Positions 54,343-64,000 of a DNA stretch of 64,000 nt are shown here, piece after piece. The DNA is taken from NCBI RefSeq assembly GCF_001263175.1, contig NZ_CP012332.1:366001-430000 (forward strand), in the 5' to 3' direction. Numbering within the stretch: position 1 is the first letter of the stretch; each line of letters starts with the position of its first letter. Source of the DNA: Vulgatibacter incomptus. GTDB lineage: Bacteria; Myxococcota; Myxococcia; Myxococcales; Vulgatibacteraceae. The notes beneath the pieces were generated by a model that saw only the letters and a program-made list of their open reading frames with translations, had not been told where the DNA came from and searched no databases. Position numbers and translations under genes: made by a program.

Positions 54343-54864
54343 TTGAAGCGAACCACCGGGCTCGGGATCGCGCTCTTCCTGATCACCCTGATCCTCGACT
54401 ACGCCACCAAGGTGCTCTCCGAGGCGCACCTGGCCGAGGGGCCGATCACCATCGTGCCCGGCTGGGTCTGGCTCCGCCTCGCCTACAACCGCGGCGTCGC
54501 GTTCTCGATCATGGAGGGGATGCCCCACTGGATCCTGGGCGTCGGCGCCCTCGTCCTGATCTGCGTCGTGGTGTGGAGCCTTCGCGCCCTCGCTACGCGC
54601 CCCTCCGGCGCCGCAGCCCTGGGCCTCCTCGCCGCCGGCGGCATCGCCAACGCCATCGACCGCCTGCACGACGGCCAGGTCACCGACATGATCTCCGTGT
54701 GGCGCTGGCCGGTCTTCAACGTCGCCGACACCGCGATCACCATCGGCGTCGGGCTCCTCTTCTGGGCGTCCCGGAAGACCAAGGAAGCGCCCGAGGCCTC
54801 GCACGCGGCGTCGCCCGGCGCGATCCCTGCCGCCGCCGACACCGAGCTGCACCGCGAGCCCTGA
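54343..54864 (+). CDS. lspA: Lipoprotein signal peptidase (signal peptidase II)
   Basis: This 173-residue membrane aspartyl protease has four hydrophobic segments. The two catalytic Asp are in NAIDRLHDG near residue 107 and FNVADTAI near 126, and NRGVAF is conserved. It removes signal peptides from prolipoproteins such as those encoded in this window. The TTG start follows CGGAGG. A 25-residue Ala/Pro/Glu tail extends past the last membrane segment. It faces away from ftsY. Confidence 0.9.
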   Translation: MKRTTGLGIALFLITLILDYATKVLSEAHLAEGPITIVPGWVWLRLAYNRGVAFSIMEGMPHWILGVGALVLICVVVWSLRALATRPSGAAALGLLAAGGIANAIDRLHDGQVTDMISVWRWPVFNVADTAITIGVGLLFWASRKTKEAPEASHAASPGAIPAAADTELHREP

Positions 54865-54930
54865 GCGGCTCCTCGTTGCGCGGTCGTCGAATCGCAACAT
54901 TCGCCGCCCGTCGTGTGTTATGCCTGCGGC

Positions 54931-55323
<393 letters not shown>

Positions 55324-55672
55324 ACTTTTCTCCTCTCACGACCCTGCGGGCTTGCCCCTGCAGCGGCCACCGGGCCGCGCCCGGGGCCTCGCGCGCGCTC
55401 TGCCGCACCGAAGTCGCTCCCCGACCGTCGGCCGCCGATTTGTGCTCTCGCATACGTCGTCGCCCTGAACGAGGCGCGCCGCTGCGTCCAGATCGGATTG
55501 TGAGCGGTGGGGTGATTCCCTACCTTCGCGCTCTCTCGGGCCGCTGAGTGGGATCGGTGCACCATCCTGATCAGGTGTCCCGAGGGATCTGCGCCATCTC
55601 CTCCGCCGCAACGCAAAAGCCGAGTCGTCGTCTCGACGCACGGTCGAGATCGAACCCACGAGGTCCCAACTC
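55324..55672. other. Intergenic region after rnpB
   Basis: About 350 bases with no gene. Just after rnpB is a short T-run that may end its transcription. Around 55347-55400 are GC-rich stretches that can form hairpins. No clear promoter for the gene at 55673 is visible. Confidence 0.5.
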
Positions 55673-56467
55673 ATGCTCAAGCACGTCTGCAGTTCAGTCG
55701 CTGCGCTCGCTCTTTGTTGTGCCTGGTCCCAGCCGGCATTTGCCGATCGCGACGATCCGGAGATCCATTATGGCGACTCCGCAACCGTCGGCGGCGCCAA
55801 GGTCCGGACCTACGTCGTGCTGATCAAGGACAAGGCGGCGATCGGCAACCACAAGGTCCCGGTCGAGCTCGGAATCGAGATCCCCGAATCGGCGCTCAGG
55901 AACTTGCCGTCGCAGGAGCGGATGTGGGTCCTCTACTTCCCGAACCAGGCGTGGAACATGAGGCTCCAATACATGATGCTCGACTGGAACCCGTCCGGGC
56001 ACCCGCCGGAGATGTACCAGCTGCCGCACTTCGACTTCCATTTCTACATGCAGGATCTGGCTGAGGTGATGCGCATCGGCCCGAATGACTTCGAGCGTGG
56101 CGTGACGGATGTGCCCGCGCAGTTCGTGCCGCGGGACTACGTCAATGTCGGCGCGTTCGAGCCGCAGATGGGAAACCACTTGATCGATTTCACCTCGCCG
56201 GAGTTCGCTCCCGGAGGCCTCTTCACGCGGACCTTCATCTACGGGTCATTCGACGGAAAGGTCACGTTCTACGAGCCGATGATCACGCTCGACTCCCTTG
56301 CGCGGACGCCAAACGCGTGCCTCCCGATCAAGCAGCCGCAGGCCTGGGCCGAGAGTGGGTACTACCCGACCCGCTACTGCACGAGCTTCGACCCGCGGAC
56401 CAGGACCTACCGCGTCTCCATCAGCGACTTCGTCTACCGGACCGGTACCTCGGGGTCGGCTCGATAG
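55673..56467 (+). CDS. Exported protein, DUF5602/TTHB210-like
   Basis: This 264-residue protein has a signal peptide (MLKHVCSSVAALALCCAWSQPAFA) and a beta-rich domain. Features are LPHFDFHFY near residue 120, with three His, and the ALRNLPSQERMWVLYFP block, which I tie tentatively to the DUF5602/TTHB210-like family. His clustering suggests metal binding. A decayed copy of its 3' end lies at 57752-57861, beyond the Cys-rich lipoprotein gene. Confidence 0.65.
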   Translation: MLKHVCSSVAALALCCAWSQPAFADRDDPEIHYGDSATVGGAKVRTYVVLIKDKAAIGNHKVPVELGIEIPESALRNLPSQERMWVLYFPNQAWNMRLQYMMLDWNPSGHPPEMYQLPHFDFHFYMQDLAEVMRIGPNDFERGVTDVPAQFVPRDYVNVGAFEPQMGNHLIDFTSPEFAPGGLFTRTFIYGSFDGKVTFYEPMITLDSLARTPNACLPIKQPQAWAESGYYPTRYCTSFDPRTRTYRVSISDFVYRTGTSGSAR

Positions 56468-56546
56468 GCCGGAACGGCTCGGCCCCTCGAACTTGACTGG
56501 CGAGCGCGCGGCTGAGCCGATGCCCCCCCGGGGCAAGAGTCGGCGC

Positions 56547-57227
56547 TCAGAAGCAGGCAGCGAATCCGGGGCAGGCGGCGGCGACGCAGATGTTTACCTC
56601 GCATTCACATTCGCAAATTTTATCTCTGCAAGACGCGCATTCATTGATCAGGTTATTGCAGGGATTCCAGCAAGTGGTGGATCCGATTGCGGATGTAATG
56701 CAGTTGTTGCACGCCACGCTCGATCGATCGGTCGTACAGGGACCGCGTCCGTTGCCGATCCGGCAATCGCCCACGCAGTGATTGTTCTCGCAGACGTCGC
56801 TCGCGCAGTCGGTCGCATCGACGCAAGGCTGGTCGTACCCGCCGTTCCCGACGGGAACGCAGGTGGCGTCCAGGCATACGTAGCGATGGCCGGTGGTGTC
56901 GGGAGCGCAGCCCAAGGCGGCCTCGCATTTCGTGCCCGGTAGCGCGCGGCAGCGCTCGGCGGACGGATCGCAAGAGCCGCTCATGCAGTGGAGGTCGGCG
57001 GTACAGGAGGCTCCGTCGGAGCGGGAGCGCTCCGAATAGCAGGTCGCCTGGCGCCTCCCGTCGAAGGCGGCGCAGAACAAGCCGGCGCCGCAGGCGTCCA
57101 CGCCCCTCGACTCGCAGCAGGGCATCGTGAGGCCCTGGGTGGTGGGGTAGTCGCAGCTGGAGTCGGTGGCGCCGTCGCCACATGACGCGAAGACGAAAAG
57201 GGCGAAAGCAGCGGCGAGCCGGCGCAT
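56547..57227 (-). CDS. Cys-rich lipoprotein
   Basis: This 226-residue lipoprotein has lipobox FVFASC (Cys near residue 16) and over 30 Cys after it. Units such as DLHCMSGSCDPSAERC and DCASDVCENNHCVGDC recur, the same CxxxxCxxxxC style seen in the Cys-rich part of the giant protein at 10.1-10.7 kb. Many disulfides are likely. The ATG follows AGGAGAATCC. It lies between the intact end of the 55.7-kb gene and a decayed copy of that end. Confidence 0.7.
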   Translation of the reverse strand: MRRLAAAFALFVFASCGDGATDSSCDYPTTQGLTMPCCESRGVDACGAGLFCAAFDGRRQATCYSERSRSDGASCTADLHCMSGSCDPSAERCRALPGTKCEAALGCAPDTTGHRYVCLDATCVPVGNGGYDQPCVDATDCASDVCENNHCVGDCRIGNGRGPCTTDRSSVACNNCITSAIGSTTCWNPCNNLINECASCRDKICECECEVNICVAAACPGFAACF

Positions 57228-57751
57228 GGATTCTCCTGTGGGTATTCGGGCGATTCTATTCCGGCGCTCCACCGAAGCAAGGGGGAGCCTGGCGGAGGTT
57301 TCCGGAGGAAGGGGCGCGAGAGGAGACCAGTGCGGCGCAAGGCGGAGGGTCCCGGGCCAGCGGTTGCCGAGAAAAGAACCGGCGCAGGCCTTTCTGCGGC
57401 CAGGGGTGCGCAGGAACCAGCTAGAGGTCAGCTGCGCGCGGCCTGAGGCCTCATGAGCACGGTCTTTCTATGTGGATCCAAGGGGCAAGGTCGTGTCCGC
57501 GCCACCGGGGGCGCATTACTGGTTCGCCAGATGGGCGATTTATCCAAGCTCGAGACTCAGCCGGGAAGCCGACCGGCGTGCGAATTGACGGCCCACATAA
57601 CCCAGCTGGGCATCCCGATCCACGTGCGCAAGTCCCTCATGCCCACGTGCCGGGGTAATAAATCCAGATGGCACGCCGTGGCTTCCGATTAAGCAATGGT
57701 GAGGAGAAGGTTCTTGTCTGAATTTAAATGGGGCGATTTGGTGCGAAGGAA
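57228..57751. other. Non-coding stretch between lipoprotein gene and pseudogene remnant
   Basis: About 520 bases with no gene. The first part is GC-rich; from about 57560 it becomes AT-richer than the neighbourhood. No frame has family resemblance. It looks like filler brought in or eroded with the Cys-rich gene. Confidence 0.5.
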
Positions 57752-57861
57752 TGGGTAGACATCGGGTACTGCCGGCTCGCTACTGCACGAGCTTCGACCC
57801 GCGGATCGTCTTCATCAACGAGCTCGTCTAGCGGACCAATCGTCCGGCGCCGAGCCGATAG
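57752..57861 (+). pseudogene. Decayed copy of the 3' end of the 55.7-kb gene
   Basis: It matches 56345-56466: 28 identical bases in a row (encoding YCTSFDPR, at 57778), flanked by weaker matches. There is a one-base deletion upstream of the match, a 12-base deletion and an early TAG. Past the stop the match continues, with GCGCGGCTGAGCCGATG shared downstream of both copies and a minus-strand stop nearby in each. So this is a remnant of a once longer duplicated end, not a new gene. Confidence 0.8.
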
Positions 57862-57943
57862 CGATCTCGGCTCAGCCTCGCGCCCCTCCCGGCGAAAGCG
57901 CGGCTGAGCCGATGAACCTTCGGGTGGACGGCGGGCGTCGGGG

Positions 57944-58738
57944 TCAGCGCTCGCCGTCGAACGTGGACGATTTCAGGTAGCGGCTCGGCGGCGCGCCAAG
58001 GAGGCGGCTGAACACTGCGGTGAAGGCGCTCGGGCTGCCGTAGCCGAGATCGAGCGCCACCTCGGTAATCGTGGCGCCGCTTCCCAGCCGGGTCAGCGCG
58101 GTGAACAGGCAGGCCTGTTGGCGCCACGCGCTGAAGCTCATCCCGGTTTGTTCGCGGAAGAGCCGGGTGAAGCTGCGGCGGCTCATGCCGGCGCGCGCCG
58201 CCATGGTGTCGATGCCGACCTCCAGCGACGGCGCGTCGAGGAGGGTGCGGCACAGTCGTGCGAGCCGGGGGTCGCGTGGGAGAGGGGCGCTGAGCGACAG
58301 GGTGGGCATGCGGCCGATCTCGTCGAGGAGAAGGGCCATGACCCGGCCGTCGCGGCCATCGAGCGCGTAGAACGCGGGCAGGTCGACCGCCTCGAGGAGC
58401 AGCGCATGCAGCAGCGGCGAAACGCCGATCACCTGGCAGTGCGCAGGTAGACCCGCGGCACCGGCGGCCGCTCGGGCAACGTACGCGCTGCGGGTCGATA
58501 CCGGACCCGCCATGTGGACCTCATGAATCACTCCGGCGGGGATCCAGAGGGCGCGCTGCGGCGGCACCACCCAGCTGCCTTCCGCCGTGATCACGGTGAG
58601 GACTCCGGTGGATGCGTATAGGAGCTGCCCGCGCTGGTGCGCGTGGCCGGGGAGCACGTGGTGGGGTGGATAGTCGTTGCCGGTGGCTACGACGTCGCGT
58701 GGCGTGTCCTCGTAGGTGCCGATGTGAGCGTTGCGCAA
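57944..58738 (-). CDS. AraC-family transcriptional regulator
   Basis: This protein of about 264 residues has a cupin-like N-terminal domain (LPGHAHQRGQLLYASTGVLTV, PPQRALWIPAGVIHEV) and two C-terminal helix-turn-helix motifs (MAARAGMSRRSFTRLFREQTG and EVALDLGYGSPSAFTAVFSRLLG). The start is uncertain: the TTG at 58738 keeps it clear of the divergent MFS gene, while longer in-frame starts would overlap it. Divergent position suggests it controls that pump. Confidence 0.8.
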   Translation of the reverse strand: MRNAHIGTYEDTPRDVVATGNDYPPHHVLPGHAHQRGQLLYASTGVLTVITAEGSWVVPPQRALWIPAGVIHEVHMAGPVSTRSAYVARAAAGAAGLPAHCQVIGVSPLLHALLLEAVDLPAFYALDGRDGRVMALLLDEIGRMPTLSLSAPLPRDPRLARLCRTLLDAPSLEVGIDTMAARAGMSRRSFTRLFREQTGMSFSAWRQQACLFTALTRLGSGATITEVALDLGYGSPSAFTAVFSRLLGAPPSRYLKSSTFDGER

Positions 58739-58853
58739 ACGTTGGCCCGGATTCGATGAAGATTGACCCGCGGTCAGATGCGGGCCGTGAGGGCCGACCG
58801 TATAAGGGGGTGTCCTCGCCCGTGCAAGCCACGGAATTTCTACGAGTCCTTCG

Positions 58854-60089
58854 ATGCAGACCCGCGTCCGATCCGCCTCCCTGCCCGTCGCCCAGCCCGC
58901 CGCAGCAGGAGAGGGCACCGTCTTCCCCGTCCTCGGTGCGATCAGCTTCTCGCACCTGCTCAATGACCTCATCCAGTCGCTGATCCTGGCGATCTACCCG
59001 ATGCTGAAGGAGGGGTTCGACCTCAGCTTCGCGCAGGTGGGCCTGATCACACTGACGTACCAGTGCACGGCCTCGCTGCTGCAGCCGATGGTGGGGATGG
59101 TGACGGACCGGCGGCCGATGCCGTACTCGTTGCCGGTCGGGATGGCGTTCACCCTCAGCGGGCTCCTGCTGCTCTCGGTGGCGCCCACCTTCCCGATCCT
59201 GCTGCTCGCGGCCGGGCTGGTGGGGACGGGGTCGTCGGTCTTCCATCCCGAGTCGTCGCGGGTGGCCCGGATGGCCTCGGGCGGGAAGCTCGGCCTGGCG
59301 CAGTCGCTCTTCCAGGTGGGGGGCAACGTCGGGGCGGCGATGGGGCCGCTGCTTGCGGCGTGGGTGATCGTGCCGAACGGGCGTGGGCACACGGCCTGGT
59401 TCTCGCTGGCGGCGCTCCTCGCGATGGCGGTGCTGCTCCGGGTGAGCCGCTGGTACGGGCAGCGCCACCGGGCGGATCGGAAGGCGGCGGCCCGCTTCGA
59501 TGTGGATCCGGGGCTGTCGCGGAAGCAGGTGGTCGCCTCGATCGCGATCCTGTGTGTGCTGATCTTCTCGAAGTATTTCTACATGGCGAGCCTGAGCAGC
59601 TATTACACCTTCTACTTGATCGAGAAGTTCGGGCTCTCGGTGCAGAGCGCCCAGGCGCACCTCTTCGTCTTCCTGGCGTCGGTGGCGGCGGGCTCCTTCC
59701 TGGGCGGCCCGATCGGCGACCGGATCGGCCGGAAGTACGTGATCTGGTTCTCGATCCTCGGGGTCGCGCCGTTCACGCTCCTGCTACCGCACGTGGGCCT
59801 GGCCTGGACCGGTGTGCTCAGCGTGGTGATCGGGCTCATCCTCTCGTCGGCGTTCTCGGCGATTCTGGTCTATGCCCAGGAGCTGGTGCCGGGGAGGGTG
59901 GGGCTGATCTCCGGGCTCTTCTTCGGCGGCGCCTTCGGGATGGGCGGGATCGGCGCAGCCGTGCTGGGCCGGGTCGCCGACAGCCACGGCATGGACTTCG
60001 TCTACCACCTCTGCGCGTATCTCCCGCTACTGGGGGCGGTCGCGATGTTCCTGCCGAACCTGGACCGGCGGCGGCGGGCCGCGGCCTGA
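58854..60089 (+). CDS. MFS efflux transporter, fosmidomycin-resistance (Fsr) type
   Basis: This 411-residue protein has 12 predicted membrane segments. The Fsr-type start (GAISFSHLLNDLIQSLILAIYP) and the MFS loop GPIGDRIGRKYV between segments 8 and 9 are visible. Fsr proteins export fosmidomycin and similar compounds by proton antiport. It is divergent from the AraC regulator; a TATAAG box at 58801 sits upstream of the ATG but no -35 at the right spacing is clear. Confidence 0.85.
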   Translation: MQTRVRSASLPVAQPAAAGEGTVFPVLGAISFSHLLNDLIQSLILAIYPMLKEGFDLSFAQVGLITLTYQCTASLLQPMVGMVTDRRPMPYSLPVGMAFTLSGLLLLSVAPTFPILLLAAGLVGTGSSVFHPESSRVARMASGGKLGLAQSLFQVGGNVGAAMGPLLAAWVIVPNGRGHTAWFSLAALLAMAVLLRVSRWYGQRHRADRKAAARFDVDPGLSRKQVVASIAILCVLIFSKYFYMASLSSYYTFYLIEKFGLSVQSAQAHLFVFLASVAAGSFLGGPIGDRIGRKYVIWFSILGVAPFTLLLPHVGLAWTGVLSVVIGLILSSAFSAILVYAQELVPGRVGLISGLFFGGAFGMGGIGAAVLGRVADSHGMDFVYHLCAYLPLLGAVAMFLPNLDRRRRAAA

Positions 60090-60102
60090 GCGCGCGACAA
60101 CG

Positions 60103-60795
60103 TCACATCCGCTCGTCGATGGCGCGGTTGGACATCTCGTCTGCCTCGGCGTTGAGCTCTCGGCGGACGTGGTTGAGCTTGGTCAGACGGAAGCCGCGCA
60201 GAAGCGAGGTGGCCTGGTCGAAGAGGGGCTTCAGGTTGGCGGCGCGGACCTGGTACTGCCCGCCGAGCTGGCGGATCATGAGCTCGCTGTCGGCAAAGAC
60301 GTGGACCTCCTCGGCGCCGAGCTCGCGGGCGCGCTCGAGGCCGATGATCAGGCCCATGTACTCGGCGACGTTGTTGGTGTTGCGGCCGAGGTAGCGGCCC
60401 AGCCTCTCGACGATCTCGCCGTCGAGGGTCATGAGCACGGCGCCTGCGCCGGCGGGACCAGGATTTCCGCGGGCGGCGCCGTCGGAGTAGACGCGAAGGG
60501 CGCGAACCGCGCCGCCGCGAGGCGCTGCGGGCGGGGGAGGGGGCTTGGCGGTCGCCGCCTTTGCCGCGGCCTGGCGGGTCTTCGCAACGGAAGGCTCGAT
60601 GGCGGCGGCGCCAGGCTCCTGCCGGGCCTCGGCGCGGACCGCGGCCTCGCGGACGGCTGCCGCCTGCGCGAGGGCGCCGATCAGGGTCTCGAGATCCCGT
60701 CGGCTCACCGCCGGAAAGCGGGAGAGGGTCTTCTCGAGAGGCTCTTCGGCGGCGATGAAGCGCAGCACTTCGGCGGGCGACGGCTTGTGGCTCAT
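60103..60795 (-). CDS. RNase HI-like protein with N-terminal extension
   Basis: This 230-residue protein has an N-terminal helical region, an Ala/Pro-rich linker and an RNase H fold. The active-site acids are Asp in VYSDGAARGNPGP, Glu in NNVAEYMGL, Asp in VFADSELM and Asp in LNAEADEMSNRAI. All are present, so it should cleave RNA in RNA-DNA hybrids. It starts at 60795 and lies 157 bases from the zinc-ribbon gene upstream, a pairing seen in many bacteria. Confidence 0.82.
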   Translation of the reverse strand: MSHKPSPAEVLRFIAAEEPLEKTLSRFPAVSRRDLETLIGALAQAAAVREAAVRAEARQEPGAAAIEPSVAKTRQAAAKAATAKPPPPPAAPRGGAVRALRVYSDGAARGNPGPAGAGAVLMTLDGEIVERLGRYLGRNTNNVAEYMGLIIGLERARELGAEEVHVFADSELMIRQLGGQYQVRAANLKPLFDQATSLLRGFRLTKLNHVRRELNAEADEMSNRAIDERM

Positions 60796-60952
60796 GCGCG
60801 CAATCTGCCACGCGCGCGCCTGCGCGGGCAGGCAAAACACGTCGCGGACTGGAGCCGCCTCGCAGCGTACCGCCCGGATTCCGGAAGCGGGCTGCGAGGC
60901 CGCGCGAGCGAACCGCCGGCGGCGCTCCCGAATCGGGAGACACCAAACGCCG

Positions 60953-61678
60953 TCAGTTCTCTTCGGCCTTCTCGAACGCCTCGGGCGAGTAGATCATCCG
61001 GCTGCACGAGGGGCAGACGTCGATGCGGGCGTTGGTCCGGAGCTGGTTGTTGAGCTGCGGCGGAAGGTTCATGTGGCAGCCGTTGCAAGCGCCGCTGACG
61101 ACCGGGACGATGACGCTGGAGCGCCGCTTGACGATCTGCTCGTAGCGCTTGAGCGTCTGCGCTGGGACCGCCTTGGCCGCCTCGGCTCGCTTCTCGTCGA
61201 GCACCTTGCGAGCGGCGTCCTGCACCTCCATCGCCGCGCGGAGGCTCTTCATCTCGTCGACGAGGCCCGTCTGGGACTCAGAGAAGTCGCTCTCCCGGGT
61301 CTCGAGCGCGTCGCGGGCCGTCTCGGCCTGCTTCGCCAGCTCGACGATCTCGTCGGACGCGGTGGTGTTCTGCTTCTTGGCGATGTCGATCTCGCGGGCG
61401 AGGGCGGTGTACTCGCGGGGCGAGCGCTGCTCGGTCAGCCGCGCCTCCCACTTCTTCACCTTGTCCTTGTCCGATGCGAGGAGGTCCTCGACCGACTTCT
61501 TCTGCTTCTCGAGGTCGGCGAGCTTCTCCCGGTCGGTCTCGACCGCGGCCCGACCGGCCCCGAGCTGCGACTCGAGCTCGGCCAGGCGCCTGGGATTCTC
61601 CGAGCCGCCCTTCACCAGCTCAGCGATCTGCAGGTCGACCTTCTGCAACTCTTCCAGTGCCTTCAGCGTGTCACGCAA
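60953..61678 (-). CDS. Zinc-ribbon coiled-coil protein
   Basis: This 241-residue protein is a long coiled coil (residues about 1-180) ending in a C4 zinc ribbon, with CNGC near residue 197 and CPSC near 221. It matches the C4-type zinc-ribbon (zf-RING_7/DUF164) family. It sits beside the RNase HI-like gene, as in other bacteria. Members bind nucleic acid or flagellar or chaperone proteins in different species, so function stays open. It starts 45 bases from the tRNA. Confidence 0.82.
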   Translation of the reverse strand: MRDTLKALEELQKVDLQIAELVKGGSENPRRLAELESQLGAGRAAVETDREKLADLEKQKKSVEDLLASDKDKVKKWEARLTEQRSPREYTALAREIDIAKKQNTTASDEIVELAKQAETARDALETRESDFSESQTGLVDEMKSLRAAMEVQDAARKVLDEKRAEAAKAVPAQTLKRYEQIVKRRSSVIVPVVSGACNGCHMNLPPQLNNQLRTNARIDVCPSCSRMIYSPEAFEKAEEN

Positions 61679-61722
61679 CTTCTACTCCTTCCTTCCTTTC
61701 GTATCGTCTCTTCTTGCAACCA

Positions 61723-61797
61723 TGGTGGGCCCAGCAGGATTCGAACCTGCGTCTTTTCGATTATGAGTCGACGGCTCTACCGCTGAGCTATAGGCCC
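61723..61797 (-). tRNA. tRNA with CAT anticodon (Met or Ile2)
   Basis: A 75-nt cloverleaf on the minus strand: acceptor GGGCCTA with TGGGCCC, D-arm GCTCAGCGGTAGAGC, anticodon loop CTCATAA (CAT), T-arm GCAGG with CCTGC, and encoded CCA. The 27-43 pair is G-A. The CAT could be elongator Met or the lysidine-modified Ile2; the GGGCCTA acceptor and CATAA loop lean to Ile2 but do not settle it. Confidence 0.92.
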
Positions 61798-61816
61798 GAT
61801 CCGGGCCCTTATACGC

Positions 61817-61850
61817 CTGCGCCGCGTCAGTTGTCACCGACGCGGCGCAG
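61817..61850. terminator. Strong hairpin after rpoD
   Basis: A perfect 12-bp stem (CTGCGCCGCGTC and complement) with a 10-base loop starts 11 bases past the rpoD stop on the minus strand and precedes the tRNA. The U-run is missing. Confidence 0.6.
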
Positions 61851-61860
61851 AGAAATCGAA

Positions 61861-64000
<2,140 letters not shown>

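Noticed and set aside
57752..57861. Small new gene encoding YCTSFDPRIVFINELV
   Set aside because: It has a frameshift, a deletion and an early stop relative to the 55.7-kb gene end, so it is a remnant.

Overview
The window is 64 kb of high-GC DNA with tightly packed genes on both strands. It looks chromosomal and myxobacterial (Myxococcota). The signs are an FtsY with an N-terminal membrane anchor and a long charged coiled coil, a Tgl/PilF-type pilus lipoprotein, a sigma-70 with a Lys/Ala-rich leader, RCC1-repeat and Cys-rich lipoproteins, a giant secreted protein with thrombospondin type 3 repeats, and a sphingolipid (ceramide) gene cluster. I cannot name a genus from sequence alone. I see no phage, plasmid, CRISPR array or transposase gene.

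Layout. 1-5.2 kb: glycerol-3-phosphate dehydrogenase operon (glpA 3' end, glpB, a short Fe-S protein, an alkyl-DHAP-synthase-like flavoprotein). 5.3-6.9 kb: lipid kinase and pdxH. 6.9-16.1 kb: an island of three secreted-protein genes, visibly less GC-rich, lying between two 107-bp direct copies of the pdxH/patatin gene junction; its giant gene is split by one in-frame stop. 16.1-23.2 kb: patatin, ThrE-type exporter, porin-like protein, SNF2 helicase. 23.4-25.1 kb: thiS-thiG-thiE. 25.4-27.7 kb: class I aldolase facing an RCC1 lipoprotein across a bidirectional terminator. 27.9-33.1 kb: sphingolipid operon (serine palmitoyltransferase, GNAT-type acyltransferase, SDR reductase) with a divergent PAP2-type membrane enzyme and a near-consensus promoter. 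33.2-37.4 kb: plsB behind a decayed hybrid histidine kinase. 37.6-46.7 kb: housekeeping genes (HEAT protein, DnaJ-like, SurA-like, rimI, pyrD, lytic transglycosylase, queE, tgl, RodZ-like, recO). 46.7-50.6 kb: HAD phosphatase, UbiA-type transferase, DprE1 and DprE2, together a plausible polyprenyl-phosphoarabinose pathway. 51-55.3 kb: SDR, small lipoprotein, ftsY, lspA, RNase P RNA. 55.7-60.1 kb: exported protein, Cys-rich lipoprotein, a decayed copy of the exported gene's 3' end, AraC regulator and Fsr-type efflux pump. 60.1-64 kb: RNase HI-like protein, zinc-ribbon protein, a CAT tRNA and rpoD, which runs off the right edge.

Themes. Much of the window serves envelope lipids: G3P/DHAP redox, lipid kinase, patatin, ceramide synthesis, PlsB, polyprenyl-phosphate sugars, LspA. 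The least expected observation is that two convergent gene pairs (pdxH/patatin and the 55.7-kb gene/AraC) each have secreted-protein cargo between them, with duplicated gene ends on both sides. Several genes show decay or rearrangement: the nonsense-split giant gene, a frameshifted kinase with lost ATP-binding motifs, a duplicated half flavin domain and an expanded RCC1 linker repeat.
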